From positions 3,100,001 through 3,164,000 of the forward strand of contig NZ_CP110615.1 in assembly GCF_026153295.1 (NCBI RefSeq): 64,000 nucleotides of DNA. Direction: 5' to 3'. Below, piece after piece: positions 8,315-16,672 of the stretch. This DNA comes from Rhodococcus antarcticus. GTDB lineage: Bacteria; Actinomycetota; Actinomycetes; Mycobacteriales; Mycobacteriaceae. The notes below the pieces were generated by a model. The model did no database searches and was not told the origin of the DNA. It saw only the letters and a list, made by a program, of their open reading frames with translations. The translations under genes and the position numbers were made by a program. Each line of letters opens with the position of its first letter. Positions within the stretch are counted from its first letter, which is position 1.

Positions 8315-8670
8315 TGCCCGGGCTCCAGCACCGCGACGGCCGTGCCCCGCAGGTCGAGGCCGGGGAGCAGCCGGCTCGTCGCGCTCACCGCCGCGGTGAC
8401 GGTGTCACCGGCGGTGGTGACCACGATCGTCGCCCCGTCCGGGGCCACCTGCTGGGCGGCGCTCACGGCCCGGTCGCCCTCCCCGCGGGCCGCCAGCCGG
8501 GCCGCCTCCCGCGCCGCGTCGAGGCACTGCACGTGCACCGCCGCGGCCAGCACGGCCCCGATCGCCAGCACCAGCACCGCGGTGAGCGAGGCCAGCGCGA
8601 TGGCGGCCTCCACCGTGACGTAGCCGCGGTCGGCGGCCAGGCGGGCGCGGACCCGGCCGGCGGCACCCAT
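8311..8670 (-). CDS. tadE: TadE-family pseudopilin
   Basis: 119 residues. A short basic leader ends in DRG, followed by YVTVEAAIALAS and a membrane helix. The glycine before an aromatic, with glutamate at +5, is the prepilin-peptidase cleavage pattern shared by TadE pseudopilins. ATG 8670 shares one base with the stop codon of the preceding pilin-like gene, and its own stop overlaps the next gene, so the three small genes form a coupled set. The prepilin peptidase itself is not in this window. Confidence 0.85.
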   Translation of the reverse strand: MGAAGRVRARLAADRGYVTVEAAIALASLTAVLVLAIGAVLAAAVHVQCLDAAREAARLAARGEGDRAVSAAQQVAPDGATIVVTTAGDTVTAAVSATSRLLPGLDLRGTAVAVLEPGQ

Positions 8671-8867
8671 CAGATGCTCGCGGTGAGCGCGCGCTGCACG
8701 AGATCGGTGAGCGCACCGACCACCGAGTCCCCGGTGACCACCGTGTAGAGCACCGCCCCGAAGGCCGCGGCGGCGATGGTGCCGATCGCGTACTCCGCGG
8801 TGGACATCCCGTCGTCCTGCCCGGCCAGCTCGACGAGCCCGTTCTCGATCTTCGCCCTGATCCCCAT
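8670..8867 (-). CDS. Flp pilin-like DUF4244 protein
   Basis: 65 residues, MGIRAKIENGLVELAGQDDG followed by MSTAEYAIG and one membrane helix. The cut between Gly20 and Met21 leaves glutamate at +5, as in Flp major pilins. The C-terminal 15 residues follow the helix. ATG 8867 has GGAGGGAAG 8 nt upstream, the best ribosome site of the locus, fitting a highly expressed structural subunit. It corresponds to the DUF4244 gene in mycobacterial tad loci (Rv3656c position). Confidence 0.88.
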   Translation of the reverse strand: MGIRAKIENGLVELAGQDDGMSTAEYAIGTIAAAAFGAVLYTVVTGDSVVGALTDLVQRALTASI

Positions 8868-8913
8868 GGTGACTTCCCTCCTGAATCCACTGTGGACGTT
8901 CCACGGTGGGAGC

Positions 8914-9636
8914 TCATCCGACGATGCCGCCCTGCAGCACCGGACCTGCGAGCCCCAGCACCACGGGCACGACACCCAGGCACAGGAAGGCCGGCAGGAA
9001 GCACAGGCCCAGCGGGCCGGTCACGAGCACGCCGGCGCGCTCGGCGGCAGCTGCCGCGGCGTCCTCGGCGCTGCCGCGCTGCTCAGCGGCCAGCTCGGCG
9101 ACACCGGCGGCGAGCGAGGCGCCCGAGCGGGCCGAGCGCCGCGCGAGGCGGGCCAGCGGCTCCGCAGCGGGCTCGGCGGCGGCCGCGGCCCACGCCGCCT
9201 CGGGCTCGGCCCCCAGGATCAGCAGGTCGGCGGCCTGGCGCAGCACGGAGCCCAGGGCCGGGGGCGCCGAGGCGGCCACGACCTCGGCCGCCGTCGCCAC
9301 GGGCAACCCCGAGCGCAGGCAGGCCGCCAGCAGGTCGAAGGTGCCGGCGACGGCGAGCGGGTCGAGCGGCGTGGTCCTGTCCCCGCCGAGGCGCACCAGC
9401 ACCGTGCGCACCCCGACGGCCAGCACGACGCCGGCCACGGCACCCGCCACCCCGCCCACCCCGAGGGCGACCGCCGCACCCAGCAGCCCGGAGACCACCA
9501 GGGGTGCGGCCGCACCGAACCGGTCGGGGCCGACCTCCGCCGTGGGCACCAGCAGCGCCCGGATGCGCGCCTGCACCGCCCGCTCGCCCGGCACGAGCAG
9601 CAGCGCGAGGGCCAGCAGGACCAGCGCGGAGCTCAC
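8914..9636 (-). CDS. tadC: TadC-like type II/IV secretion inner-membrane protein
   Basis: 240 residues of the GspF/TadC family. A membrane segment is at the N-terminus, two more lie around residues 45-85, a cytoplasmic helical domain follows (LDPLAVAGTFDLLAACLRSG...), and the final membrane segment is near the C-terminus. It forms the platform of the tad pilus together with TadB. GTG 9636 overlaps the TadB stop by 4 nt. The sequence is very alanine-rich, as usual for this family in high-GC actinobacteria. Confidence 0.85.
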   Translation of the reverse strand: MSSALVLLALALLLVPGERAVQARIRALLVPTAEVGPDRFGAAAPLVVSGLLGAAVALGVGGVAGAVAGVVLAVGVRTVLVRLGGDRTTPLDPLAVAGTFDLLAACLRSGLPVATAAEVVAASAPPALGSVLRQAADLLILGAEPEAAWAAAAAEPAAEPLARLARRSARSGASLAAGVAELAAEQRGSAEDAAAAAAERAGVLVTGPLGLCFLPAFLCLGVVPVVLGLAGPVLQGGIVG

Positions 9637-10430
9637 GGCGCACCCACCCGAGCCGTGATCCGGCCGGACCACGCGAGCCCCGCGCAGACGAGCACCGTGC
9701 CCACGAGCAGCAGCAGCCCACCACCGGTGCTGCCCAGGAGCAGCTGGACGGGGGCGGCGCCCACGGCCTGGCCGAGGGCGATGCCGAGCAGCGGCAGCCC
9801 GGCGAGCACGGTGGCCGTGGCGCGCGCGCCGGCGAGCCCGGCCTCGGTGCGGCGCCGGAAGCGGGTCCGCCCGACCAGGTCCCGGCGCACGGCGTCGAGC
9901 AGCTCGGCCAGGGCCACGCCGCGCTCGTCGGCCACCCGCCAGGCCGCGGCCACCCGGTCGAGCTCGGTGTCCAGCCCGGGATCACCCGAGTGCAGGCCGT
10001 CGGCCGCGGAACCGCCCAGCCGGGCTCGGGCCGCGGCCTCGGCCAGCACCCGGTGCACGGGCTCGCCCACCTCGGCAGCAGCCACGGCGCAGGCGGTCGC
10101 GGGGTGTGCACCCACCCGCAGCTCGGCGACGAGGACCTCCACGGCGGCCGCGAGGTCGGTGGCCGCGCGGGCGTCGCGACGAGCCGTGCGCCGGGCCAGC
10201 AGGCGGCGGTGCGCGGTGGTGGCGACGAGGGCGGCGGCCAGTGCGGGCACCGGCCCCACGAGCAGGGCGGTCACGGCCGCGGCGACCAGCGCGGTGCCCA
10301 GCGTCGACGTGGTCCGCGGCCGGGTCCTGGGGCGGGCCGCGACCGGGTCCAGCCCGCGCAGCCGCCGTGCTCCCACCGAGCCGGGGGCGACGAGCACGGC
10401 CGCCGCCAGCGCGACGAGGACGGCGCTCAC
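9633..10430 (-). CDS. tadB: TadB-like type II/IV secretion inner-membrane protein
   Basis: 265 residues of the GspF family, with N-terminal membrane segments to about residue 75 and a cytoplasmic domain with the family-type stretch AAVEVLVAELRVG...AACAVAAAEVG. Two C-terminal helices end in SGRITARVGAP. It is the partner of TadC in the pilus assembly platform. GTG 10430 overlaps the stop of tadA by 4 nt, so tadA-tadB-tadC are translated as a chain. Confidence 0.85.
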   Translation of the reverse strand: MSAVLVALAAAVLVAPGSVGARRLRGLDPVAARPRTRPRTTSTLGTALVAAAVTALLVGPVPALAAALVATTAHRRLLARRTARRDARAATDLAAAVEVLVAELRVGAHPATACAVAAAEVGEPVHRVLAEAAARARLGGSAADGLHSGDPGLDTELDRVAAAWRVADERGVALAELLDAVRRDLVGRTRFRRRTEAGLAGARATATVLAGLPLLGIALGQAVGAAPVQLLLGSTGGGLLLLVGTVLVCAGLAWSGRITARVGAP

Positions 10431-11617
10431 ACCGTCACCCCGCGCTCGGCCAGCAGCCCGGCCAGCGCCGCCCACGCGGGCCCCCGACCGCCGGCCCGGG
10501 TCCACGCCGGTGCCACGGTCACGGTTCCGGCCACCGAGCGCTCCAGCACCCCGACGGCGGCGAGACCCCTGCTGCCGTCGGCGCCGCGGTGCACGTGCAG
10601 CACCACCTGGACCGCGGCCGCGAGCTGGCTGTGCAGCGCGGCGGCGTCCATCCCGCCCAGCGCGGCCAGGGCCTCCAGCCGGGCGGGCACCTCGCGGGGG
10701 GAGTTGGCGTGCACCGTGCCCGCACCGCCGTCGTGGCCGGTGTTGAGCGCGGTGAGCAGGTCCACCACCTCGGCGCCGCGGACCTCGCCGACGACCACCC
10801 GGTCCGGCCGCATCCGCAGCGCCTGGCGCACCAGCTGGCGGACGCTGACCTCTCCGACACCCTCGACGTTGGCCGCCCGCGCCACCAGCCGCACCACGTG
10901 CGGGTGCTGCGGCGCGAGCTCGGCCGCGTCCTCCACGCAGACGATGCGCTCGCGGTGCTCGACCCGGGCCAGCAGGGCGGCCAACATCGTCGTCTTCCCC
11001 GAGCCGGTGCCACCGACGACGAGGAAGGCCAGCCGGGCCGACACCACCGCCTCGAGCAGCCCGGCCACCTCGGGGGGCACCGACCCCGACGCGACGAGGA
11101 CGTCCAGGCCCTGGGTGGCCGGTCTCAGCACGCGCAGCGAGATGGTGGTGCCGTCCGCCGCCACGGGTGGGAGCACGGCGTGCAGCCGCACCCCGGCGCC
11201 GCCGTAGCCCGCCTCGGGGAGCCGTCCGTCCACCCACGGCTGGGCCTCGTCGAGGCGACGTCCGGCCGAGAGCGCGAGACGCTGGGCCAGCCTCCGCACG
11301 GCGGCCTCGTCGGCGAACCGCACGTCGGTGCGCTCGAGGCCGGCGCCGCGGTCGACCCACACCGCGTCGGGCGCGGTGACGAGCACGTCGGCCGTCGCGG
11401 GCTCGTGCAGCAGGGCCTCCAGGGGTCCGGCCCCGGAGAGCTCGGTCTGCAGCACGCGCAGCGCGGCGAGCAGGTCCGTGTCGCCCAGCACCCCGCCCGC
11501 CTCGGCCCGGATGGCTCCGGCCACGACGGCAGGGCTCAGCCGCCCGGGCACCTCGGCGAGGCGGTGCCGGACCCGTTCCAGCAGGTCCTCGTGCTCGCCG
11601 AGGACGAGGGCGCTCAC
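10427..11617 (-). CDS. tadA: TadA-like secretion ATPase (GspE/PilT family)
   Basis: 396 residues of the CpaF/TadA hexameric ATPase family that powers pilus assembly. An N-terminal helical domain (RLSPAVVAGAIRAEAG, LSGAGPLEALL) precedes the ATPase core. The core has Walker A GGTGSGKTT, the Asp box RIVCVEDAAEL, Walker B RPDRVVVGEVRGAEVVDLL and the His box TGHDGGAGTVHANSP. All key residues are present, so it should be active. GTG 11617 overlaps the stop of the CpaE/Ssd-like gene. Confidence 0.95.
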   Translation of the reverse strand: MSALVLGEHEDLLERVRHRLAEVPGRLSPAVVAGAIRAEAGGVLGDTDLLAALRVLQTELSGAGPLEALLHEPATADVLVTAPDAVWVDRGAGLERTDVRFADEAAVRRLAQRLALSAGRRLDEAQPWVDGRLPEAGYGGAGVRLHAVLPPVAADGTTISLRVLRPATQGLDVLVASGSVPPEVAGLLEAVVSARLAFLVVGGTGSGKTTMLAALLARVEHRERIVCVEDAAELAPQHPHVVRLVARAANVEGVGEVSVRQLVRQALRMRPDRVVVGEVRGAEVVDLLTALNTGHDGGAGTVHANSPREVPARLEALAALGGMDAAALHSQLAAAVQVVLHVHRGADGSRGLAAVGVLERSVAGTVTVAPAWTRAGGRGPAWAALAGLLAERGVTV

Positions 11618-12711
11618 GCGGCGCACCGACCGGCGGGACGGGCGTCGACCAGGGCGTCGAGCACGATCCGCGCCACCGTCGGGAGTGGCCCCCGGCGTGG
11701 CAGCCCGCCCCGCTCGAGATGAGCGGCGAGCCCGGGGTGCGGCCGGGTGGTGGCGAGGACCGGGAGGCCGAGGGCACGGGAGACGTCCGCCGCGCCGAGG
11801 CCGCCGGGCGCTGGTCCGCGCACCACCACGCGCAGACCGGGCACGCGCTCGCCGAGGGCGGCGACCACCCGTGCGGCTGCGGCACAGGCCCGCACCTCGG
11901 CCGGGACGACGAGCACGGTGGCGTCGGCCCGGTCCAGCACGGCGTGCACGGCGGGACCCGGCGTCCGGGGCAGGTCGCAGACCACCAGGTCCCCCGCGCG
12001 CCGACCGGCGTCCAGCACCGCCGCCACCGCCGCCGGGCCCGGAGCCACGTCGTCGCGGCCGCAGGAGAGCACCGTGAGGAGGCCGCCCGCCGACGGCAGC
12101 GCCTCGTGCAGCGCGCTGGCCGCCACCCGACCCCCCGTCAGCGCGATCCCTGACCAGCGCAGCCCGGCGGTCTCCTCGGCCCCCAGCACCAGGTCGAGCC
12201 CACCGCCGAGCGGGTCGAGGTCCACCAGCAGGGACCGGCGCCCGGACTCCGCAGCGGCGGACGCCACGGCGGCGGCCAGCACGGACGCTCCCGCACCACC
12301 GCGCCCGCCGAGCACGGCCAGCACCCGTCCACCCTCGTCGCCGCGCTCCACCCGCTCCCCCAGCGCGCCCACCAGGAACGCCTCGCCGTCGGGCAGGTGC
12401 ACCACGTGCTCGGCGCCGACGGCGACCGCCGCACGCCACAGCTCGTCGCCACCGGGCTCGGTGCTGACCACCAGGACGCCCTCGCGGCGGGGCAGCCCGG
12501 CGGCGGCGCACCGCTCGGCGGTACGGGCGTCGAGGATCACCACCGGCGCGCGCACCCAGGGCACCCGGGCGCCGGTGGTGTCGGCGGCCAGCTCCAGCTC
12601 GCACCCCGCCGCGGCCGCCAGGCGCAGCAGCTCCTCCTGCAGGACGGGCGAGGACACGAGGGCCAGCGCGCGGTGCGGGCGGGCAGCAGGGGTGGTCAGG
12701 GCTGTGGTCAC
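11614..12711 (-). CDS. CpaE/Ssd-like MinD-family protein of the tad locus
   Basis: About 365 residues. An N-terminal receiver-like region (VVILDARTAERCAAAGLP) precedes a MinD/ParA-type fold beginning VLAVLGGRGGAGASVLAAAVA. The deviant Walker A should read KGGxGKT/S but here is GRGGAGAS, lacking both signature lysines. The Asp of SLLVDLDPLGGGLDL is kept. This is the Rv3660c (Ssd) type, linked in mycobacteria to septum regulation and in other bacteria (CpaE) to pilus localisation. GTG 12711 has GGAG upstream; TTG 12765 would add 18 residues. First gene of the tad operon. Confidence 0.85.
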   Translation of the reverse strand: MTTALTTPAARPHRALALVSSPVLQEELLRLAAAAGCELELAADTTGARVPWVRAPVVILDARTAERCAAAGLPRREGVLVVSTEPGGDELWRAAVAVGAEHVVHLPDGEAFLVGALGERVERGDEGGRVLAVLGGRGGAGASVLAAAVASAAAESGRRSLLVDLDPLGGGLDLVLGAEETAGLRWSGIALTGGRVAASALHEALPSAGGLLTVLSCGRDDVAPGPAAVAAVLDAGRRAGDLVVCDLPRTPGPAVHAVLDRADATVLVVPAEVRACAAAARVVAALGERVPGLRVVVRGPAPGGLGAADVSRALGLPVLATTRPHPGLAAHLERGGLPRRGPLPTVARIVLDALVDARPAGRCAA

Positions 12712-13054
12712 GGCGGACTCCGCGCTCTCCGGTGAGCGGGCGGGTGCCGGCTCGACTGGGAGCAACCCTGCGGGAGCCCCGACGGTCCGGGACCGCCACG
12801 GCGGGGGGTTGTGGACAGCTCGGGCGCTGTGGACAACCTCCAGGCCGGTGCCTGGGGCAACCGACCTCGGACGTGGGACGACCCCCGCCAGGGGGGAGGG
12901 GCGGGGGTCGTCGGAGCTCAGCCCCGGGGGGTGGGCTGAGCTCGTCCGGAACGAGTCCGAACGGTCCAGACAGTACCCCCGACGGGCGGGAAGTTGTCAC
13001 CTCAACTGCTTTGCCCGGCGGTCGCGAAGCGAACGTCACACCTATGCTCGCCGG
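12712..13054. promoter_or_regulatory. Divergent tad/HAD intergenic region with two hairpins
   Basis: 343 nt without a gene. Two near-adjacent perfect inverted repeats lie in it: arms 12877-12888 and 12901-12912 (12 bp) and arms 12914-12924 and 12933-12943 (11 bp). The HAD gene promoter has TATGCT at 13043-13048. If the tad transcript starts to the right of the hairpins, both would be in its leader and could attenuate pilus expression. Otherwise they insulate the two divergent units. Confidence 0.7.
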
Positions 13055-13870
13055 GTGAGCACGCCCGCGGTCGAGGTCCGCCCCCAGGTCGCCGCCTTCT
13101 TCGACCTGGACAAGACCATCATCGCCCGGTCCTCGACCATGGCGTTCAGCAAGCCCTTCTTCCACGAGGGGTTGATCAACCGTCGCGCGGTGCTCAAGAG
13201 CAGCTACGCGCACTTCCTGTTCCTGCTCGCCGGGGCCGACGCGGACCAGATGGAGCGGATGCGTGCGCACCTCACCGCGCTGTGCACCGGCTGGGAGGTC
13301 AAGCAGGTGCGCTCGATCGTCGAGGAGACCCTGCACGACGTCGTCGACCCGCTGGTCTACGCCGAGGCCGCCGCGCTCATCGCCGAGCACACCGCCAAGG
13401 GCCACGACGTGGTGGTCGTCTCCGCCTCGGGCGAGGAGATGGTGGCACCCATCGCGGCCATGGTGGGGGCGGACCTCAGCGTGGGTACCCGCATGGTCGA
13501 GCACGAGGGGCTCTACACCGGCGAGGTCGAGTTCTACTGCTACGGCGAGGCCAAGGCCGACGCCCTGCGCGGGCTCGCCGAGACCCACGGCTACGACCTG
13601 AGCCGGTGCTACGCGTACTCCGACTCGGTGACCGACCTGCCCATGCTCGCCGAGGTCGGTCACCCGACGGCGGTGAACCCCGACCGGGCGCTGCGCAAGG
13701 AGGCCCTGGGCCGCGGGTGGCCGGTGCTCACCTTCTCCAACCCGGTGTCCCTGCGGGCCCGGATCCCCACCGCGTCGAGCTCGGCGGTGGCCACCGCGGC
13801 CCTCGGGCTGGGTGCGGCTGCAGCCGGTGCGACCTGGTACGGGCTGGCCCGTCGGCGCCGATCCCGGTGA
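13055..13870 (+). CDS. HAD-IB family phosphatase (SerB-like) with C-terminal membrane anchor
   Basis: 271 residues. HAD motif I is FFDLDKT (nucleophile D17, acid D19), motif II is VVVVSAS, a lysine lies in GEAKADALR, and motif III is AYSDSVTDLPML. This set is typical of phosphoserine-phosphatase-like HAD-IB enzymes. A hydrophobic stretch (SSSAVATAALGLGAAAAGATW) plus RRRRS at the end suggests a C-terminal tail anchor, unlike true SerB. GTG 13055 is 6 nt after TATGCT, so the mRNA is probably leaderless. Same position as Rv3661, next to the ncRNA. Confidence 0.9.
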   Translation: MSTPAVEVRPQVAAFFDLDKTIIARSSTMAFSKPFFHEGLINRRAVLKSSYAHFLFLLAGADADQMERMRAHLTALCTGWEVKQVRSIVEETLHDVVDPLVYAEAAALIAEHTAKGHDVVVVSASGEEMVAPIAAMVGADLSVGTRMVEHEGLYTGEVEFYCYGEAKADALRGLAETHGYDLSRCYAYSDSVTDLPMLAEVGHPTAVNPDRALRKEALGRGWPVLTFSNPVSLRARIPTASSSAVATAALGLGAAAAGATWYGLARRRRSR

Positions 13871-13885
13871 CGCCAAAGATCACCC

Positions 13886-13914
13886 TTGTCGTGACCTGGA
13901 TCACAGGGTAGAAC
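13886..13914 (+). promoter_or_regulatory. Promoter of the Ms1-like RNA with a perfect CRP-type site
   Basis: TTGTCG (13886-13891), a 17-nt spacer and TAGAAC (13909-13914) form a plausible sigma-A-type promoter. Inside it, GTGA-CCTGGA-TCAC at 13891-13904 is a perfect copy of the core CRP site (GTGA-N6-TCAC). Binding between the -35 and -10 boxes would normally repress. Confidence 0.6.
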
Positions 13915-13920
13915 TGGACC

Positions 13921-14167
13921 TACGGAACCACGAGAGGCCAAGGCTGGACCGGAAGAGAAGGTCCCTCCTCCCGCCCGCGGTTCCCAGCACGAGCAGCTCG
14001 GCACCCACGCCTTGCGCGCCTGGCCAGACTGCCGCCGTGGGCCTGCGCGACGGGGGACACACCCCCGATCGACGCCGAGGCCACCATCACGGCGCCCCCC
14101 TGCACGCTTGGTCACCAAGCTGCTCGTGCTCGAGGACCCCGGAGGACACCAGTCCCCCGGGGTCCTC
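13921..14167 (+). ncRNA. Structured intergenic RNA in the Ms1/MTS2823 position
   Basis: The region between the SerB-like HAD gene (plus) and an oxidoreductase (minus) has no good ORF, yet carries a promoter, several helices and a terminator. A 13-bp perfect long-range helix joins 13986-13998 (AGCACGAGCAGCT) with 14118-14130. A local hairpin pairs GGACC 13946-13950 with GGTCC 13960-13964. CCCACG 14004-14009 can pair with CGTGGG 14036-14041. M. tuberculosis MTS2823 (Ms1), an abundant RNA that binds core RNA polymerase in stationary phase, lies between Rv3661 and Rv3662c on the same strand. The 5' end is estimated from the -10 box. Confidence 0.7.
14132..14167. terminator. Hairpin ending the ncRNA and the convergent oxidoreductase gene
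   Basis: An 11-bp perfect stem, GAGGACCCCGG 14132-14142 with CCGGGGTCCTC 14157-14167, and a 14-nt loop. It lies 21 nt past the stop of the minus-strand gene ending at 14189 and at the predicted 3' end of the plus-strand RNA, so it can serve both. Confidence 0.85.
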
Positions 14168-14188
14168 GTGCGTCCGGCCCGGCCGGGG

Positions 14189-15109
14189 TCAGACCTGGGG
14201 GAGCACCGTCGACGCGACGAGCTCGAGCTGGTCGAGGTCGGTGAGGTCCATCAGCTGCAGGTACACCCGGCTCACCCCCACCTCCGCGAAGCGGCCGAGC
14301 TTGTCCACCACCTCGGCGGGCGAGCCGGCCAGCGCGTTGGCGCGCAGCTCGTCCAGCTCCCGGCCGAGCACGCCCGCCCGACGGGCGATCGCTGCGTCGT
14401 CCGCGCCGACGCACAGCGCCTGCGCTGCGGAGCACACCAGGTCGGTGCGGCCCGCCTCGGCCGCGACGCGCGCCACGTTGGCCACCAGCTCGCCGGTCGA
14501 CTCGACGGTGCGGAAGGGAGCGTTGAACTCCGCGGCGTACCGCACGGCCAGGGCCGGGGTGCGCTTCGTGCCACCGCCCCCCACGACGATGGGCAGTCGC
14601 GCCTGGGTGGGCTTGGGCAGAGCCGGCGAGGCCGTCACCGTGTAGTGGGTACCGCTGTGCGAGAACGATTCTCCCGTGGGCGTCGTCCACATCCCGTCGA
14701 TGATCGCGAGCTGCTCGGTGAGCCTGTCGAAGCGCTCCCCCAGCTCGGGGAACGGGATGCCGTACGCGGCGTGCTCGGCGGCGAACCACCCGCTGCCCAG
14801 GCCCAGCTCGACCCGCCCACCGCTCATCTGGTCCACCTGGGCCACCGCGATGGCCAACGGCCCGGGCAGCCGGAACGTGGCCGAGCTGACCAGGGTGCCG
14901 AGCCGGATGCGCGAGGTCTCCCGGGCCAGGCCGGCCAGCGTCACCCAGGCGTCCGTCGGGCCCGGGAGCCCGTCCCCGTCGCCCATGGCGAGGTAGTGGT
15001 CGGAGCGGAAGAAGGCGTCGTAGCCGAGGTCCTCGGTGGCCCGCGCCACACGGAGCAGGTCGTCGTAGGTGGCCCCCTGCTGGGGCTCGGTGAAAATGCG
15101 CAGGTCCAT
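14189..15109 (-). CDS. LLM-class F420-dependent oxidoreductase
   Basis: 306 residues of the luciferase-like monooxygenase superfamily (TIM barrel). The N-terminal MDLRIFTE...GYDAFFRSDHYL, SSATFRLPGPLAIAVAQVDQMSGGRVELGLGSGW and LPIVVGGGG segments are characteristic of F420-using members such as mycobacterial 'Rv' LLM oxidoreductases. The substrate is unknown. ATG 15109 begins the family-typical first strand. The upstream acyl-CoA ligase ends 33 nt before it on the same strand, so the two may be co-transcribed. A hairpin terminator follows. Confidence 0.9.
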   Translation of the reverse strand: MDLRIFTEPQQGATYDDLLRVARATEDLGYDAFFRSDHYLAMGDGDGLPGPTDAWVTLAGLARETSRIRLGTLVSSATFRLPGPLAIAVAQVDQMSGGRVELGLGSGWFAAEHAAYGIPFPELGERFDRLTEQLAIIDGMWTTPTGESFSHSGTHYTVTASPALPKPTQARLPIVVGGGGTKRTPALAVRYAAEFNAPFRTVESTGELVANVARVAAEAGRTDLVCSAAQALCVGADDAAIARRAGVLGRELDELRANALAGSPAEVVDKLGRFAEVGVSRVYLQLMDLTDLDQLELVASTVLPQV

Positions 15110-15142
15110 GCTGGCGAACAGTAGTGACGCGACCCTCCCGTG

Positions 15143-16672
15143 CTAGGAGGTGAGGTCGTCGCGCAGCACCCGCTTGAGGAGCTTGCCGCTCTGGTTGCGG
15201 GGCAGCTCGGCCACCAGGTGCACGCTCTTGGGCAGCTTGAACGACGCCAGCGTGGTGCGGGCGTGCGCGATGAGCTCGGAGGCGTCGGCGTGCGCACCCT
15301 CGCGGAGCACGACGACGGCGGTGACGGCCTCGATCCAGCGGTCGTCGGGCAGCGCGATCACGGCCACCTCCGCGACGGCGGGGTGCGTGTAGAGCGCGTC
15401 CTCCACCTCGCGGGAGGCCACCAGCACGCCACCGGTGTTGATGACGTCCTTGATCCGGTCCACGACGGTGATGTAGCCCGCCGCGTCGCGGACGACCAGG
15501 TCCCCCGAGTGGAACCACCCGTCGCGGAACGCCTCCGCGGTCGCCTCGGGGTTGTCCCAGTACCCGGTGCACAGCTGTGGCGATCGGTAGAGCAGCTCCC
15601 CGGACGTCCCGGCCTCCACGTCGAGATCGGTGGCCGGGTCGACCACCCGCGCCTCGACGAAGAGCACCGTCCGCCCACAGCTCTCCGGTCGCTCGGCGTG
15701 CTCGGTGGGGCCCAGCACACAGGCCAGCGGACCGATCTCGCTCTGGCCGAAGCAGTTGTAGAACGCGAGCTCCGGCAGAGCCGCCTGCAGCCGGTGCAGC
15801 ACGGGCACCGGCATGATCGAGGCCCCGTAGAACGCCTTGCGCAGGCTGGAGAGGTCCCGGGTGGCCAGGTCCGGGTGGTTGGCCAGCGGCACCCACACCG
15901 TGGGGGCGAGGAACAGCGCCCCGATCGCGTGGGCCTCCACCTGGCGCAGCACCTCGGGCACGTCCGGGCGGGCCATGAGGTGGTTGGTCGCGCCCACGGA
16001 GAGGTACGGCAGGAGGAAGACGTGCATGCCGGCCGAGTGGTACAGCGGCATGCAGTGCAGGGGCAGGTCGTCCTCGTGGGCGTCGAGGGCCAGCACGCAG
16101 GAGACGTACTCGTGCACCAGCGCGCGGTGGGTCATCATGGCGCCCTTGGGCTTCGAGGTCGTGCCCGAGGTGAACAGCAGCTGGACGAGATCGGTGTCGG
16201 ACACGGTCACGTCGAGCTCGGGCACCTCCCCCGTGCGCCACCGCTCCAGCACCGCTCCGGGTTCCCCGTGCAGGGCGAGAACCGTCTCGACCACGGTGTC
16301 GCCGAGCACCTGCTCCACCCCGGCGCGCAGGGCGGGATCGACCAGGGCGAGCCGCGCGCCCGAGGAGCCCAGCAGGTACGCGAGCTCCTCCCCGGTCAGC
16401 GCGTAGTTCACGGGCACGTGCACCAGCCCCGCGCGGGCGCAGCCCAGGTAGGCGAGCAGGTACGCGTCGGAGTTCGCGCCGATCGTGGCCACCCGGTCAC
16501 CGGCCGCCAGACCGAGCGACAGCAGGTGCCCGGCCGCCCGGGTCACCGCATCGTCGAGCTCGACGTAGGTCCACCTCCGGTCCTCGAAGTGCAGCGCCGT
16601 CCGGTCCGGGTGGCGCGCGGCCGAGCGCCGCAGGACGTCGTCGACGGTGCTGGAACGGGGATCAGGGCTCAC
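15143..16672 (-). CDS. Acyl-CoA synthetase / AMP-dependent ligase (FadD type)
   Basis: 509 residues. The adenylation core carries the P-loop-like LLFTSGTTSKPKGA, the A4/A5 motif FYNCFGQSEIGPLA, the A7 motif GWFHSGDLVVRDAAGYI, the hinge VDRIKDVINTGG and the A10 lysine in PRNQSGKLLKR. It activates a carboxylic acid to acyl-CoA via acyl-AMP; chain length is not predictable. GTG 16672 has GGAGG 7 nt upstream and is preferred over GTG 16711, which directly abuts a TAGGGT -10 box and would lie at the transcript start. It is followed by the F420-type oxidoreductase, a likely operon partner. Confidence 0.92.
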   Translation of the reverse strand: MSPDPRSSTVDDVLRRSAARHPDRTALHFEDRRWTYVELDDAVTRAAGHLLSLGLAAGDRVATIGANSDAYLLAYLGCARAGLVHVPVNYALTGEELAYLLGSSGARLALVDPALRAGVEQVLGDTVVETVLALHGEPGAVLERWRTGEVPELDVTVSDTDLVQLLFTSGTTSKPKGAMMTHRALVHEYVSCVLALDAHEDDLPLHCMPLYHSAGMHVFLLPYLSVGATNHLMARPDVPEVLRQVEAHAIGALFLAPTVWVPLANHPDLATRDLSSLRKAFYGASIMPVPVLHRLQAALPELAFYNCFGQSEIGPLACVLGPTEHAERPESCGRTVLFVEARVVDPATDLDVEAGTSGELLYRSPQLCTGYWDNPEATAEAFRDGWFHSGDLVVRDAAGYITVVDRIKDVINTGGVLVASREVEDALYTHPAVAEVAVIALPDDRWIEAVTAVVVLREGAHADASELIAHARTTLASFKLPKSVHLVAELPRNQSGKLLKRVLRDDLTS

